Source: Dokdonia sp. 4H-3-7-5
GTDB taxonomy: Bacteria > Bacteroidota > Bacteroidia > Flavobacteriales > Flavobacteriaceae
NCBI RefSeq assembly: GCF_000212355.1
Contig: NC_015496.1
Coordinates: 1,872,501 to 1,936,500 of the forward strand
DNA: 64,000 nt
Reading direction: 5' to 3'
In this document: in pieces, positions 42,686 to 51,906 of the stretch
How positions within the stretch are numbered: position 1 is the first letter of the stretch
Layout of the letters: the number at the start of each line of letters is the position of its first letter
The notes under the pieces: generated by a model
Database searches by the model: none
Told to the model about the DNA's origin: nothing
Seen by the model: only the letters and a program-made list of their open reading frames with translations
Position numbers and translations under genes: made by a program

Positions 42686-43576
42686 ATGAGTCTTAAACGT
42701 TTAATTTTTGTTGCACTCGGTCTATTGATGGCAGTTCCAGCATTTGCACAAGGAAATATCCTTAATGCAAAAACGCCAGATGAAATGTTTGAAGTTACCG
42801 AAGAGCAAAAAGCAAAGGACAATGACAATCCATTGCCATACGGTTACGTAGAAAAACGTGACGTGTTGTGGGCAAAAAACACATGGGAGGTTATTGATCT
42901 TGATGAACGCGTAAATTTCCCGCTCTACTACCCTATTGATACTATCAATATGGGATCAGATCGTCGTTCACTTTTTGATGTTCTAGTAAAGAATATTAAA
43001 AATGGAAAGATTGATGCTATTTACAGAGATTCATACTTCACAGAAAAAATCCAACTAGGAGATCTTTCTGCCGCAATGGTAAAAATTGATACTTCTGATG
43101 CTGGATATGATCAATTAAATGCTGGAGAGTCAATTTCTGATTATAACATCGAGCGCACAGAGATCACTGCTTATGATATCAACGCATACCACATACGTGG
43201 ATACTGGTATATCGATAAGCGTCAAGGAGAACTTAAGTACCGATTATTAGGTATTGCACCAGTTTCTGGTGATGTAAATTTCTTAGATGATGCAAGTGCA
43301 GCAGATATTGAACTTTTCTGGATATGGTTTCCAGGAGCGCGTGAAGTATTGCACAATGCAAAAGCATTTAACCGCAAGAATACGTCTATGCCTATATCAT
43401 TTGACCACTTGTTAAATAGTAGACGTTTTAACGCGACTATTTATAAAGAGGATAACGTACAAGGTGACCGTAAGGTTAAGGAGTACATCAATGATAACTC
43501 AATGATGCAATTACTAGAGTCAGATCGTATCAAAGAACGTATTAGGGATATTGAACAGGATCTTTGGAATTACTAG
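42686..43576 (+). CDS. gldN: Gliding motility protein GldN (T9SS ring)
   Basis: This 296-residue secreted protein (signal cut after AFAQ) has the GldN/PorN pattern VEKRDVLWAKNTWEVIDLDE and the C-terminal LFWIWFPGAREVLHNAKAFN. It joins GldK in the periplasmic ring. It ends at a strong terminator, closing the gldKLMN operon. Confidence 0.97.
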   Translation: MSLKRLIFVALGLLMAVPAFAQGNILNAKTPDEMFEVTEEQKAKDNDNPLPYGYVEKRDVLWAKNTWEVIDLDERVNFPLYYPIDTINMGSDRRSLFDVLVKNIKNGKIDAIYRDSYFTEKIQLGDLSAAMVKIDTSDAGYDQLNAGESISDYNIERTEITAYDINAYHIRGYWYIDKRQGELKYRLLGIAPVSGDVNFLDDASAADIELFWIWFPGAREVLHNAKAFNRKNTSMPISFDHLLNSRRFNATIYKEDNVQGDRKVKEYINDNSMMQLLESDRIKERIRDIEQDLWNY

Positions 43577-43595
43577 TTTAATTTTTAATTATAAT

Positions 43596-43631
43596 ATAAG
43601 CCACCTAAGCAATACGTTTAGGTGGTTTTTT
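43596..43631 (+). terminator. Intrinsic terminator after gldN
   Basis: GCCACCTAA pairs with TTAGGTGGT around a short loop, followed by an eight-base T run. Confidence 0.88.
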
Positions 43632-43675
43632 TATTTTATAAATCTCAGACTGATAAAAAGGAAGACGGTGCGCAC

Positions 43676-43704
43676 TTTGTGAGCCTACTATTCCTGTATT
43701 TTTG
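43676..43704 (+). promoter_or_regulatory. Promoter of FAD oxidoreductase gene, probable leaderless transcript
   Basis: TTTG (43676-43679) and TATTTTTG (43697-43704) match both Bacteroidota elements with 17 bases between them. The GTG start at 43709 begins five bases after the -7 box, so the transcript would start at about the start codon. Confidence 0.6.
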
Positions 43705-43708
43705 TAAG

Positions 43709-44764
43709 GTGAAAGAAGTAGATTATATTATCGTAGGTCTTGGGCTGGCAGGTATCGCATTTTGTGAAGAGTGCGAGCGCAATGGTAAGTCTTTTATTGT
43801 CATAGATAAAGGAACAGAAGGCGCAAGCCGTGTAGCAGCTGGTTTGTATAACCCAGTAATTTTAAAGCGATACTCACTGCCTTGGAAGGCTATTGAGCAA
43901 TTTGACCTTGCAATACCATATTTCAGAAATTTAGAAGAGAAACTCGGCGAGTCGTTCATGTATGAATTGCCCGTGCGCAAAGTATTCCATTCTATCGAAG
44001 ATCAAAATAATTGGTTTACAGCAAGTGATAAGCCTGGATTGGAGCGGTTTGTGAAAACTGCGATAGTAAAGGAAGAGCGTGAGGAGATTTCGGCACCATT
44101 TAATTATGGGGAGGTGCTTGAGACAGGTAGAGTTGCAATCACAAAACTCCAGACGTCATATGAGCAATACCTTGTTGATAAGTCCGCTTTCGCGAAAGCG
44201 GTATTTGATTATGACTTATTACAATTACAAGACTCATCAGTAACATATGATGGCTACAAAGCCTCTCGAATTGTCTTTGCCGAAGGTTATGGAGTGAAGC
44301 AAAACCCTTACTTCGGGAAATTGCCATTAGTTGGTAATAAGGGAGAATACATAATTATCAGTGCTCCACAATTACAATTAAATGCAGCAATTAAATCTTC
44401 ATTCTTTATCGTTCCATTAGGAAACGATCTTTATAAAGTAGGTGCAACTTATAATTGGACAGATAAAGATTGGGAAGCGACAACAGAAGCTCGTGAAGAG
44501 CTTTTAGAAAAGCTTGACGCACTAATTAATGTTTCTTATGCAGTCGTCGATCAAGAGGCGGGCGTGCGTCCTACGACGGGGGATAGAAGACCACTCCTTG
44601 GTGTTCACCCTATCTACAACCAGCTAGCCATATTAAATGGATTAGGCACAAGAGGAATCATGGCAGGTCCTCTGCTAGCGAAGTATCTCTATAATTTTTT
44701 AGAGCATCAAGAAGCACTCCCTGCTGAATTGGATGTGATGCGTTTTCCTAAAAAATTCAAGTAG
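43709..44764 (+). CDS. FAD-dependent oxidoreductase, D-amino-acid oxidase family
   Basis: I start this gene at GTG 43709, where the Rossmann motif VDYIIVGLGLAGIAFCEE begins; the longer frame would cross the gldN terminator. The 351-residue product has the DAAO-type FAD domain (IVIDKGTEGASRVAAGLYNP) and the C-terminal RPTTGDRRPLLG and NGLGTRGIMAGP motifs. It oxidises an amine or amino acid, substrate unknown. Residues encoded near 44184-44201 (SAFAKAV) come from an iterated palindrome in a variable loop. Confidence 0.87.
   Translation: MKEVDYIIVGLGLAGIAFCEECERNGKSFIVIDKGTEGASRVAAGLYNPVILKRYSLPWKAIEQFDLAIPYFRNLEEKLGESFMYELPVRKVFHSIEDQNNWFTASDKPGLERFVKTAIVKEEREEISAPFNYGEVLETGRVAITKLQTSYEQYLVDKSAFAKAVFDYDLLQLQDSSVTYDGYKASRIVFAEGYGVKQNPYFGKLPLVGNKGEYIIISAPQLQLNAAIKSSFFIVPLGNDLYKVGATYNWTDKDWEATTEAREELLEKLDALINVSYAVVDQEAGVRPTTGDRRPLLGVHPIYNQLAILNGLGTRGIMAGPLLAKYLYNFLEHQEALPAELDVMRFPKKFK
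44184..44201. repeat. Iterated palindrome copy 13 (inside FAD oxidoreductase gene)
   Basis: CCGCTTTCGCGAAAGCGG, same 18-nt form as the M16 copy, encoding AFAKA in frame. Confidence 0.92.
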
Positions 44765-44777
44765 TCGGTTTTGGTAA

Positions 44778-45170
44778 TTAGCTTGACAGTTGATCTTTAG
44801 CTGGGTCGTACTTCATGAAAAAATTGATCCATATATTTCGAGCAAGTCGCATAATGACAGGCATGAATACAATCATGGTTCCTACAATTGCGATAAATGT
44901 ATTAACTAGAGTTGCCTCAAAAAAGAAGTAGGTAATTACAAATGCTGCTGTCGCAAAAGCAATCCCAACAGGGTAACTTACATACATTGCCCCATAAAAG
45001 AAGGAAGGTTCTATTTTGTATTTTGTATTGCAATGAGAGCAGCGTTCATGCATTTTGAGCGTTTGGGAAAGTATGTACGGATTTGGGTTTTTATACATGG
45101 ATTCATTTTGACAAACAGGGCATTTTCCTTTAATAATACTGTTAATTTTGCTGCCTTTTAGAATTCCCAT
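44778..45170 (-). CDS. DUF983 family membrane protein
   Basis: This 130-residue protein has a zinc-ribbon-like start (KCPVCQNES, then ERCSHCNTKY) and two membrane helices (about 60-105). These mark DUF983, whose function is unknown. The cysteine pairs probably bind zinc. It is divergent from the ABC-F gene with 82 bases between them. Confidence 0.88.
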   Translation of the reverse strand: MGILKGSKINSIIKGKCPVCQNESMYKNPNPYILSQTLKMHERCSHCNTKYKIEPSFFYGAMYVSYPVGIAFATAAFVITYFFFEATLVNTFIAIVGTMIVFMPVIMRLARNIWINFFMKYDPAKDQLSS

Positions 45171-45205
45171 AATCTCTTTGGTTTATGAGTACAAATTTAA
45201 GCATC

Positions 45206-45240
45206 TTTGCAGTCCTCATACTTTATAAATCATATTTTTT
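45206..45240 (+). promoter_or_regulatory. Candidate promoter of ABC-F gene
   Basis: TTTG at 45206-45209 and TATTTTTT at 45233-45240 (last base off consensus) upstream of the ATG at 45253. Confidence 0.35.
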
Positions 45241-45252
45241 ACTTATCTCCTT

Positions 45253-47163
45253 ATGCTTAATATTCATAACCTTTCTGTCTCTTTTCAAGGCGAATATCTT
45301 TTTGAAGAAATCACCTTCCGTCTTAATGGAGGAGATCGCGTGGGGCTTGTAGGTAAAAATGGTGCAGGTAAGTCTACTATGTTGCGCATTATTTCTGGCG
45401 AGCAACCTTATGATACTGGATCTATAGCTATTGAAAAAGAGATAAGTATTGGTTTTCTTAAGCAGGATATTGACTTTGTAGAAGGAAGAACCGTTCTTCA
45501 AGAATCTTATGAAGCTTTTAAAGAAATTAAGGAGCTAGAAGGCAAACTTGAGGAGATTAATAGTCAGCTAGCTACTCGTACAGATTATGAGAGTGAGGGA
45601 TATAACCAGTTAATGATTGACATAAACGATGTGCAACATCAATATGAGGTGCATGGAGGTTATAACTATAAAGGAGAGACAGAACGTATCCTTCAGGGAC
45701 TAGGTTTTAAACGTGAAGATTTTGATAAGCTTACAGATACTTTTTCTGGAGGATGGCGCATGCGTATTGAGCTTGCAAAGCTATTACTTCAAAACCATGA
45801 CATCCTATTACTGGATGAGCCTACAAACCACTTAGATATAGAATCTATTATTTGGCTTGAGACCTTCTTAAAAGGATATTCTGGAGCTGTAGCAATTGTG
45901 TCGCACGATAAAATGTTCTTAGACAATGTTACAAATCGTACTATTGAGATTTCTTTAGGACGTATTTATGATTACCCCAAACCATACACAGAGTACCTAG
46001 TCTTACGTAAAGAATTAAGAGAGCAGCAACTTGCTTCTCAGAAAAACCAGCAAAAGCAAATAGAGCAAACGGAGAAACTCATTGAGAAATTCCGTGCAAA
46101 AGCATCTAAGGCAACTATGGCACAATCTCTTATTAAGAAGCTTGATAAGATAGATCGCATTGAAGTAGATGAGGATGATAATAGTGTGATGACATTAAAA
46201 TTTCCAGTATCCGTTACTCCAGGAAAAGTGGTGGTAGAGGCAAACGATGTTGAGAAAAGTTATGGGGATAAGACAGTACTACAAGGGATAGATTTACTTG
46301 TAGAAAGAAATACAAAGACTGCCTTTGTAGGGCAAAATGGTCAAGGCAAATCTACACTTGCTAAAATTATAGTAGGAGAACTAGCGCACCAAGGTGATGT
46401 AAAGTTAGGACACAATGTGCAAATAGGATACTTCGCTCAAAATCAAGCAGAATACCTAGACGGCTCAAAAACCGTTGAGGAAACAATGATCGATGCGGCA
46501 GATGAACGCACTAGGCCGCTTGTGCGTAATATTTTAGGTTCTTTTCTTTTTAGGGGTGAAGAAGTAGATAAATATGTGCGTGTACTTTCTGGAGGTGAGC
46601 GTAACAGACTTGCACTTGCAAAATTGATGTTGCAGCCTTTTAATGTGCTTGTGATGGATGAGCCTACTAACCACCTCGACATAAAATCTAAGAATGTTTT
46701 AAAGGATAGTCTTAAGCAGTTTGAAGGAACCCTTATTGTAGTATCTCACGATCGTGATTTCTTACAAGGACTTACAGATCGCGTTTATGAATTTAAAGAC
46801 CACCGTATACGTGAATTTCTGGGTGATGTAGATCATTATCTTGAACAGCGCGAGGTGTCAAACTTACGCGAGATAGAAAAGAGAGATGTCATCAAAAAAG
46901 AGGCGCCAGCAAAAAGCTCTAAAAAATCATACGAAGATCAGAAGAAGCTTAAATCACTTAATAATAGGTTGAGTAAGGTGGAATCTAATATCAACAAACT
47001 TGAAAGAGAAGTTAAGCAACTTGATGCTGAGCTTGCAACTAATTATGATGAGACCGTTGCGAAGCCAGATTTTTTTGATAATTATAACGGCAAAAAAAAG
47101 AAGCTAGATGGGTATATGGAAGACTGGGGCAAAATCACAGAAGAGCTCGACGCTTTGAACTAA
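45253..47163 (+). CDS. ABC-F family ATPase (ribosome-associated type)
   Basis: This 636-residue soluble protein has two ABC cassettes. Walker A motifs are GKNGAGKST (about 36-44) and GQNGQGKST, with signatures FSGGWRM and LSGGERNR. An arm/linker helix pair lies between the cassettes (about 235-305), and a C-terminal coiled coil follows (about 545-630). There are no membrane helices, so it acts on the ribosome as a translation or antibiotic-protection factor rather than as a pump. The subtype is nearest Uup-like. Confidence 0.93.
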   Translation: MLNIHNLSVSFQGEYLFEEITFRLNGGDRVGLVGKNGAGKSTMLRIISGEQPYDTGSIAIEKEISIGFLKQDIDFVEGRTVLQESYEAFKEIKELEGKLEEINSQLATRTDYESEGYNQLMIDINDVQHQYEVHGGYNYKGETERILQGLGFKREDFDKLTDTFSGGWRMRIELAKLLLQNHDILLLDEPTNHLDIESIIWLETFLKGYSGAVAIVSHDKMFLDNVTNRTIEISLGRIYDYPKPYTEYLVLRKELREQQLASQKNQQKQIEQTEKLIEKFRAKASKATMAQSLIKKLDKIDRIEVDEDDNSVMTLKFPVSVTPGKVVVEANDVEKSYGDKTVLQGIDLLVERNTKTAFVGQNGQGKSTLAKIIVGELAHQGDVKLGHNVQIGYFAQNQAEYLDGSKTVEETMIDAADERTRPLVRNILGSFLFRGEEVDKYVRVLSGGERNRLALAKLMLQPFNVLVMDEPTNHLDIKSKNVLKDSLKQFEGTLIVVSHDRDFLQGLTDRVYEFKDHRIREFLGDVDHYLEQREVSNLREIEKRDVIKKEAPAKSSKKSYEDQKKLKSLNNRLSKVESNINKLEREVKQLDAELATNYDETVAKPDFFDNYNGKKKKLDGYMEDWGKITEELDALN

Positions 47164-47173
47164 TATTTTCCTC

Positions 47174-47191
47174 ACGCTTTCGCGAAAGCGA
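47174..47191. repeat. Iterated palindrome copy 14 (after ABC-F gene)
   Basis: ACGCTTTCGCGAAAGCGA, eleven bases after the stop codon of the ABC-F gene. Confidence 0.92.
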
Positions 47192-47205
47192 AAAGAATCA
47201 ATGCT

Positions 47206-47233
47206 AAAACCTGCTCTCGAGTAGGTTTTTTTT
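47206..47233 (+). terminator. Intrinsic terminator after ABC-F gene
   Basis: AAAACCTGCT pairs with AGTAGGTTTT (one wobble) around CTCG, followed by a T tract. Confidence 0.85.
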
Positions 47234-47509
47234 ATTCGTTACTACTTTCGGTTCGCTAAAAGAACATGGATCGCACTTACTACATATTAAGCCAGTAATT
47301 TGGAATTTCTTTACATTGTACTTAAGCTAGAAGTAATTGGATTGTAATTTAAAATAGTAAGAATAAAACTTTTTTTTAAGAACTAATTAACAAGACCCGG
47401 TCGATTACATAGGTAGCTTTGTTTTTTTGATGCCAAAGTATCACAATTAACTAAAATTTAAAGTTTGTTAACTCATTTGAGAGACTTGACTTTAACCTAA
47501 AATAATTAA

Positions 47510-48637
47510 ATGCGTAACATAATACTCTCTGTAATAGGTGTGCTCGTAATTGTAGGAGCTATTTTTGCCGCTATTAAAATTAGTGAAAGCAATGACAAAC
47601 CAAAACCTGAAGTAAAAAAGGTTGTTAAAACTGTTTTTGTAGAAGAAGTAAAAAATGGAACAGTACCAATCACCATACCAGCAAATGGCTCATTGGTTGC
47701 AAAAAATAGGCTAGAATTATATGCCGAGGTTCAAGGGGTTTTTCGAAGTAGTGCACATGATTTTAAAGCAGGTCAATCATATAGAAGAGGCGAGACCTTG
47801 ATACGCATAGACGGTGCAGAGTTTAATGCCTCTATACAATCTGCTCGAAGCGAATTTTCAAACCTTCTCACTTCTTTAATGCCAGATCTACGTTTAGATT
47901 ACCCAGAAGCTTTTCCGCAATGGCAAGAATATCTAGAAAAATTTAGTGTTGACAAAAGTATACCTGACCTTCCAGAAATCACTTCTGATAATGTAAGATA
48001 TTTCATAACAGGGCGTGGAGTATCTGCAGCCTACTACAACATCAAGAATTTAGAGCAGCGTTCTTATAAATATAGAATAACAGCACCATTTTCTGGAATA
48101 GTAACGGAAGCTTTAGTGACGAACGGAACTTTAATAAGGCAAGGTCAAAAGTTAGGTGAATTTATCGATACCTCTGTCTTTGAACTTGAATTATCTATAA
48201 GTAAAAACTTGAGTGACCTTCTCAAAATTGGAGAGGATGTGAGCCTAAAAACTGTAAATGGTAATAAATCATATACTGGTAAGGTAGTTCGTGTTAATGG
48301 AAGAGTAGATCAAGCTACACAAACAATCGGTGTTTTTGTACAAGTGGATGGAGACGACTTAAAAGAAGGAATGTATCTTGAATCCTTGCTTGAAGCAAAA
48401 AATGAACAAAATGCAATTGAGCTTTCTAGAAAATTACTTGTAGATCAAAACAAAATTTTTGTTCTTAAGGATAGTATTCTTGATGTTATGGAAGTTAATC
48501 CTGTATATTTTTCTCCAGATAAAATGGTTGTTAAAGGTATCCCAGATGGAACTAAGGTTTTATCTAAATCTGTTCCAGGAGCATACGCAGGTATGTTAGT
48601 AAAGGAGAATAAAGAACAAACACAAACCCCAGAATGA
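47510..48637 (+). CDS. RND efflux periplasmic adaptor (membrane-fusion protein)
   Basis: This 375-residue adaptor has one N-terminal anchor helix and a lipoyl half-motif near YAEVQGVF. A short helical hairpin (about 95-180) and beta-barrel/lipoyl parts with RITAPFSGIVTEALVTNGTL follow. It joins the RND pump to the outer-membrane duct. It overlaps the pump gene by four bases and opens the three-gene efflux operon. No TetR repressor gene is adjacent, although such pumps often have one. Confidence 0.95.
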   Translation: MRNIILSVIGVLVIVGAIFAAIKISESNDKPKPEVKKVVKTVFVEEVKNGTVPITIPANGSLVAKNRLELYAEVQGVFRSSAHDFKAGQSYRRGETLIRIDGAEFNASIQSARSEFSNLLTSLMPDLRLDYPEAFPQWQEYLEKFSVDKSIPDLPEITSDNVRYFITGRGVSAAYYNIKNLEQRSYKYRITAPFSGIVTEALVTNGTLIRQGQKLGEFIDTSVFELELSISKNLSDLLKIGEDVSLKTVNGNKSYTGKVVRVNGRVDQATQTIGVFVQVDGDDLKEGMYLESLLEAKNEQNAIELSRKLLVDQNKIFVLKDSILDVMEVNPVYFSPDKMVVKGIPDGTKVLSKSVPGAYAGMLVKENKEQTQTPE

Positions 48638-51600
48638 AAAAAATAATAAGTTATTTTATAAGATATTCGGTAGCTGGGAATGTTCTAATTCTAGCCTTTG
48701 TAATCTTTGGGGTTGCAGGTATATTGCAGCTTAAGTCATCCTTTTTTCCTTTACAGGAAGCCGAAATTATTAATATTAATGTTACTTATCCAGGTGCAGC
48801 TCCTCAAGAAATAGAAGAAGGTGTTGTACTTAAAATTGAGGATAACCTTAAAGGTTTAATAGGGGTTGAACGTGTGACCTCTACTTCACGAGAAAGTGGT
48901 GGGAGTATTACTGTAGAAATTGAAACGGATGAGAATATTGATGATATGCTTGCCGAGGTAAAAAATGCAGTTGATAGAGTGCCTAACTTTCCGACAGGTA
49001 TGGAACCTCTTGTGGTATCAAAACAAGAGCAAATACGTCAAACTATTGATTTTGCAATAAGTGGTGAGAATATTGAATTAAGTGCGCTTAAGAATATAGC
49101 TAGAGATATTGAAAATGACCTTAGGGCCATGGATGGTATTTCACAAATAAATATATCTGGATACCCACAAGAGGAAATCGAAATTGCTGTCCGAGAAAAC
49201 GATCTTCTTGCGTATGATCTCACATTTGTAGAAGTCGCACAAGCTGTAAGTCGAGCAAATATCCTTACGACAGGTGGTAATATCAAAACTGATGCAGAAG
49301 ATTATCTTATAAGGGCTAGTAACCGTGTTTATTATGGTAATGAGCTTAATAATATTGTTGTGCGATCACAACAAGATGGAACCACAGTGCGACTTCAAGA
49401 TGTTGCCGATGTAAGCGATCGATTTTCTGAAACTCCAAATGCCTCTTACTTTAATGGTAATATGGCAGTTAATATTGAAATAACAAATACTAATAGTGAA
49501 GATCTCATAACGACAGCAGATCAAGTAAACGAGTATATTTTAGAATTCAATGAAAAGTATACGGGTATACACATTGACGTAGTAAGTGATTCATCTATAC
49601 GTCTAAATGAACGCACAAATCTGCTTATTGAAAATGGAGCTGTTGGAATTATTCTTGTTTTAGTCTTTCTATCCTTTTTTCTAAACACAAGACTAGCTTT
49701 TTGGGTAGCCTTTGGGTTGCCTATATCCTTTTTAGGAATGTTTATTTTTGCCGACTCATTTGATGTTACTATTAATGTGCTGTCGTTATTTGGAATGATC
49801 ATCGTGATAGGGATTCTAGTAGACGATGGTATTGTGATTTCAGAGAATATCTATCAGCATTTTGAAATGGGGAAATCTCGCACACAAGCCGCGATAGATG
49901 GAACAATGGAAGTACTGCCGCCGATTATAGCAGCAATCACAACAACTATACTTGCTTTTTCTACATTCCTATTTTTGGATGGGCGGATAGGTAATTTTTT
50001 TGGCGAAGTCTCCGTTATTGTAATATTAACACTGGTGGTTTCTCTAGTAGAGGCATTAGTAATCCTTCCCGCACACATTGCACACTCAAAAGCACTTATA
50101 CCTGACGATGAAATTTCTATCAAGGATAAAAAGGGAATAGATAAACTCTTATTTAAACTAAGAAAATATAATGAGTACGGTGATCAAATGATGCGTTATC
50201 TGAGGGATAAAGTATATAGTCCCATACTGAGATTTGCTTTGCAACAACGTTTTGTGACTTTTGCAATACTTGCTGCTCTTATGATCTTAACTATAGGGAG
50301 TATAAGTGGAGGAATTATACGTACAGCCTTTTTTCCAAATATTGCTAGTGATAGGGTAAGTATTAACCTATTGATGCCAGAAGGTACTAATCCAAAGATT
50401 ACAGATAGTATTATAACATCAATTGAGACAGCTGTGTGGGTTGTAAATGAGGATTATACTGCAAGACAATCAGGTAACAAACAGGTAGTCGAAAACATTA
50501 TAAAGCGTGTAGGACCGGGTAACAATAAAGCTTCTTTAAATGTTAACTTGCTTCCGGGTGAAGAAAGAGATTTTGCTTCCCAAGAAATAACAAACTCAAT
50601 ACGAGAACAGGTAGGGGAAGTTTATGGAGTAGAATTGTTAACATTTGGGTCTGGAGGAAATTTTGGAGGTAGTCCTGTTTCAGTTTCTATTTTGGGTAAT
50701 AATACTGAAGAATTAAAAGCTGTTAAACAAGAGCTTAGGACGTATATGGAGACAAATCCATTACTAGCAGATGTGACAGACACAGATCCAGAGGGTATTA
50801 AAGAAATTAATGTAGAGCTTAATGAAACTGCATATGCTCTTGGTTTAAATCTTGCGGATGTAATGTCTCAAATAAGAGCAGGCTTTTTTGGTCTACAAGC
50901 TCAACGTTTTCAGAGAGGTCAAGATGAAATACGAGTTTGGGTCAGGTATGCACGTTCTGATAGGGAATCAATAAATGATCTTGATGAAATGCGAATTGTA
51001 ACTCCTAGTGGACAAAGAGTTCCTTTTGCTGAAATTGGCACTTATGAAATTATGCGTAGTGACGAGTCAATACGACACCTTAACGGCCTTAGAGAAATTC
51101 AAGTGAATGCAGATCTTAAAGATCCCAAAGGTAGTCCTACAGAGATTTTGGCCACTATAGAGAATACAGTGATGCCAGACATACTCTCAAAATACCCAAC
51201 GGTAAGAGTAATATATGAGGGGCAAAATAGAGAGGCAAAAAAACTTACCGACTCCGCAGAGATTGTAGTTCCTGTGATTATATTTCTTATTTATATTGTG
51301 ATTGCTTTTACTTTCAGAAGCTACAGTCAACCTCTTTTATTGATTTTAATGATACCGTTTAGTCTTATAGCAGTGGGCTGGGGCCATTGGATTCACGATT
51401 TTCCTGTAAATATTCTTTCTGCCTTAGGTATTATTGCTTTGATAGGTATTATGGTTAATGATGGGTTGGTTCTTATTGGTAAGTTTAACTCATTTTTACG
51501 GGAAGGAATGGCATTTGACACTGCGTTATATGAGGCAGGGAGAACGCGTTTTAGAGCAATATTTCTTACATCAGTCACAACAATTGCCGGTATAGCTCCA

Positions 51601-51906
51601 TTGCTATTAGAAAAAAGTAGGCAGGCGCAGTTTCTTAAACCTATGGCAATATCTATAGCTTACGGAATTGGTATTGCTACAGTATTAACATTGATTATAC
51701 TTCCAATACTTTTATCATTTACAAATACGGTGAAGCAGAAGTCTAAGTGGTTGGTAACAAATGAAAAGGTCACTAAGGAAGAAGTAGAGCGTGCAATTAA
51801 GGAGATGAAAGAGGAGGAAGAGCATAATACTTCAAATGCTGCGATGGATGATAAAAATAGCTCAGACGGGGATGCTACCTTAATAAAACCACTTTATGAC
51901 AAATAG
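48634..51906 (+). CDS. RND efflux pump permease (inner membrane)
   Basis: This 1090-residue pump has 12 membrane helices and two large periplasmic loops. The proton-relay aspartates are in ILVDDGIVISENIYQ, and the duplicated ALGIIALIGIMVNDG lies in the second half. The substrate class (drug, acid or metal) is not settled. The C-terminal extension (about 1045-1090) is Glu- and Asp-rich. It overlaps the adaptor by four bases and the duct gene by eleven. Confidence 0.96.
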   Translation: MKKIISYFIRYSVAGNVLILAFVIFGVAGILQLKSSFFPLQEAEIININVTYPGAAPQEIEEGVVLKIEDNLKGLIGVERVTSTSRESGGSITVEIETDENIDDMLAEVKNAVDRVPNFPTGMEPLVVSKQEQIRQTIDFAISGENIELSALKNIARDIENDLRAMDGISQINISGYPQEEIEIAVRENDLLAYDLTFVEVAQAVSRANILTTGGNIKTDAEDYLIRASNRVYYGNELNNIVVRSQQDGTTVRLQDVADVSDRFSETPNASYFNGNMAVNIEITNTNSEDLITTADQVNEYILEFNEKYTGIHIDVVSDSSIRLNERTNLLIENGAVGIILVLVFLSFFLNTRLAFWVAFGLPISFLGMFIFADSFDVTINVLSLFGMIIVIGILVDDGIVISENIYQHFEMGKSRTQAAIDGTMEVLPPIIAAITTTILAFSTFLFLDGRIGNFFGEVSVIVILTLVVSLVEALVILPAHIAHSKALIPDDEISIKDKKGIDKLLFKLRKYNEYGDQMMRYLRDKVYSPILRFALQQRFVTFAILAALMILTIGSISGGIIRTAFFPNIASDRVSINLLMPEGTNPKITDSIITSIETAVWVVNEDYTARQSGNKQVVENIIKRVGPGNNKASLNVNLLPGEERDFASQEITNSIREQVGEVYGVELLTFGSGGNFGGSPVSVSILGNNTEELKAVKQELRTYMETNPLLADVTDTDPEGIKEINVELNETAYALGLNLADVMSQIRAGFFGLQAQRFQRGQDEIRVWVRYARSDRESINDLDEMRIVTPSGQRVPFAEIGTYEIMRSDESIRHLNGLREIQVNADLKDPKGSPTEILATIENTVMPDILSKYPTVRVIYEGQNREAKKLTDSAEIVVPVIIFLIYIVIAFTFRSYSQPLLLILMIPFSLIAVGWGHWIHDFPVNILSALGIIALIGIMVNDGLVLIGKFNSFLREGMAFDTALYEAGRTRFRAIFLTSVTTIAGIAPLLLEKSRQAQFLKPMAISIAYGIGIATVLTLIILPILLSFTNTVKQKSKWLVTNEKVTKEEVERAIKEMKEEEEHNTSNAAMDDKNSSDGDATLIKPLYDK

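Larger units (their letters stand above)
47164..47509. other. 346-base non-coding gap before efflux operon
   Basis: The gap holds an iterated palindrome (47174-47191), a terminator (47206-47233) and then about 275 bases without a credible reading frame. It has AT-rich runs, a GACCCGGTC near-palindrome at 47395-47403, and the leader of the efflux genes. A clear TAnnTTTG box was not found. Confidence 0.6.
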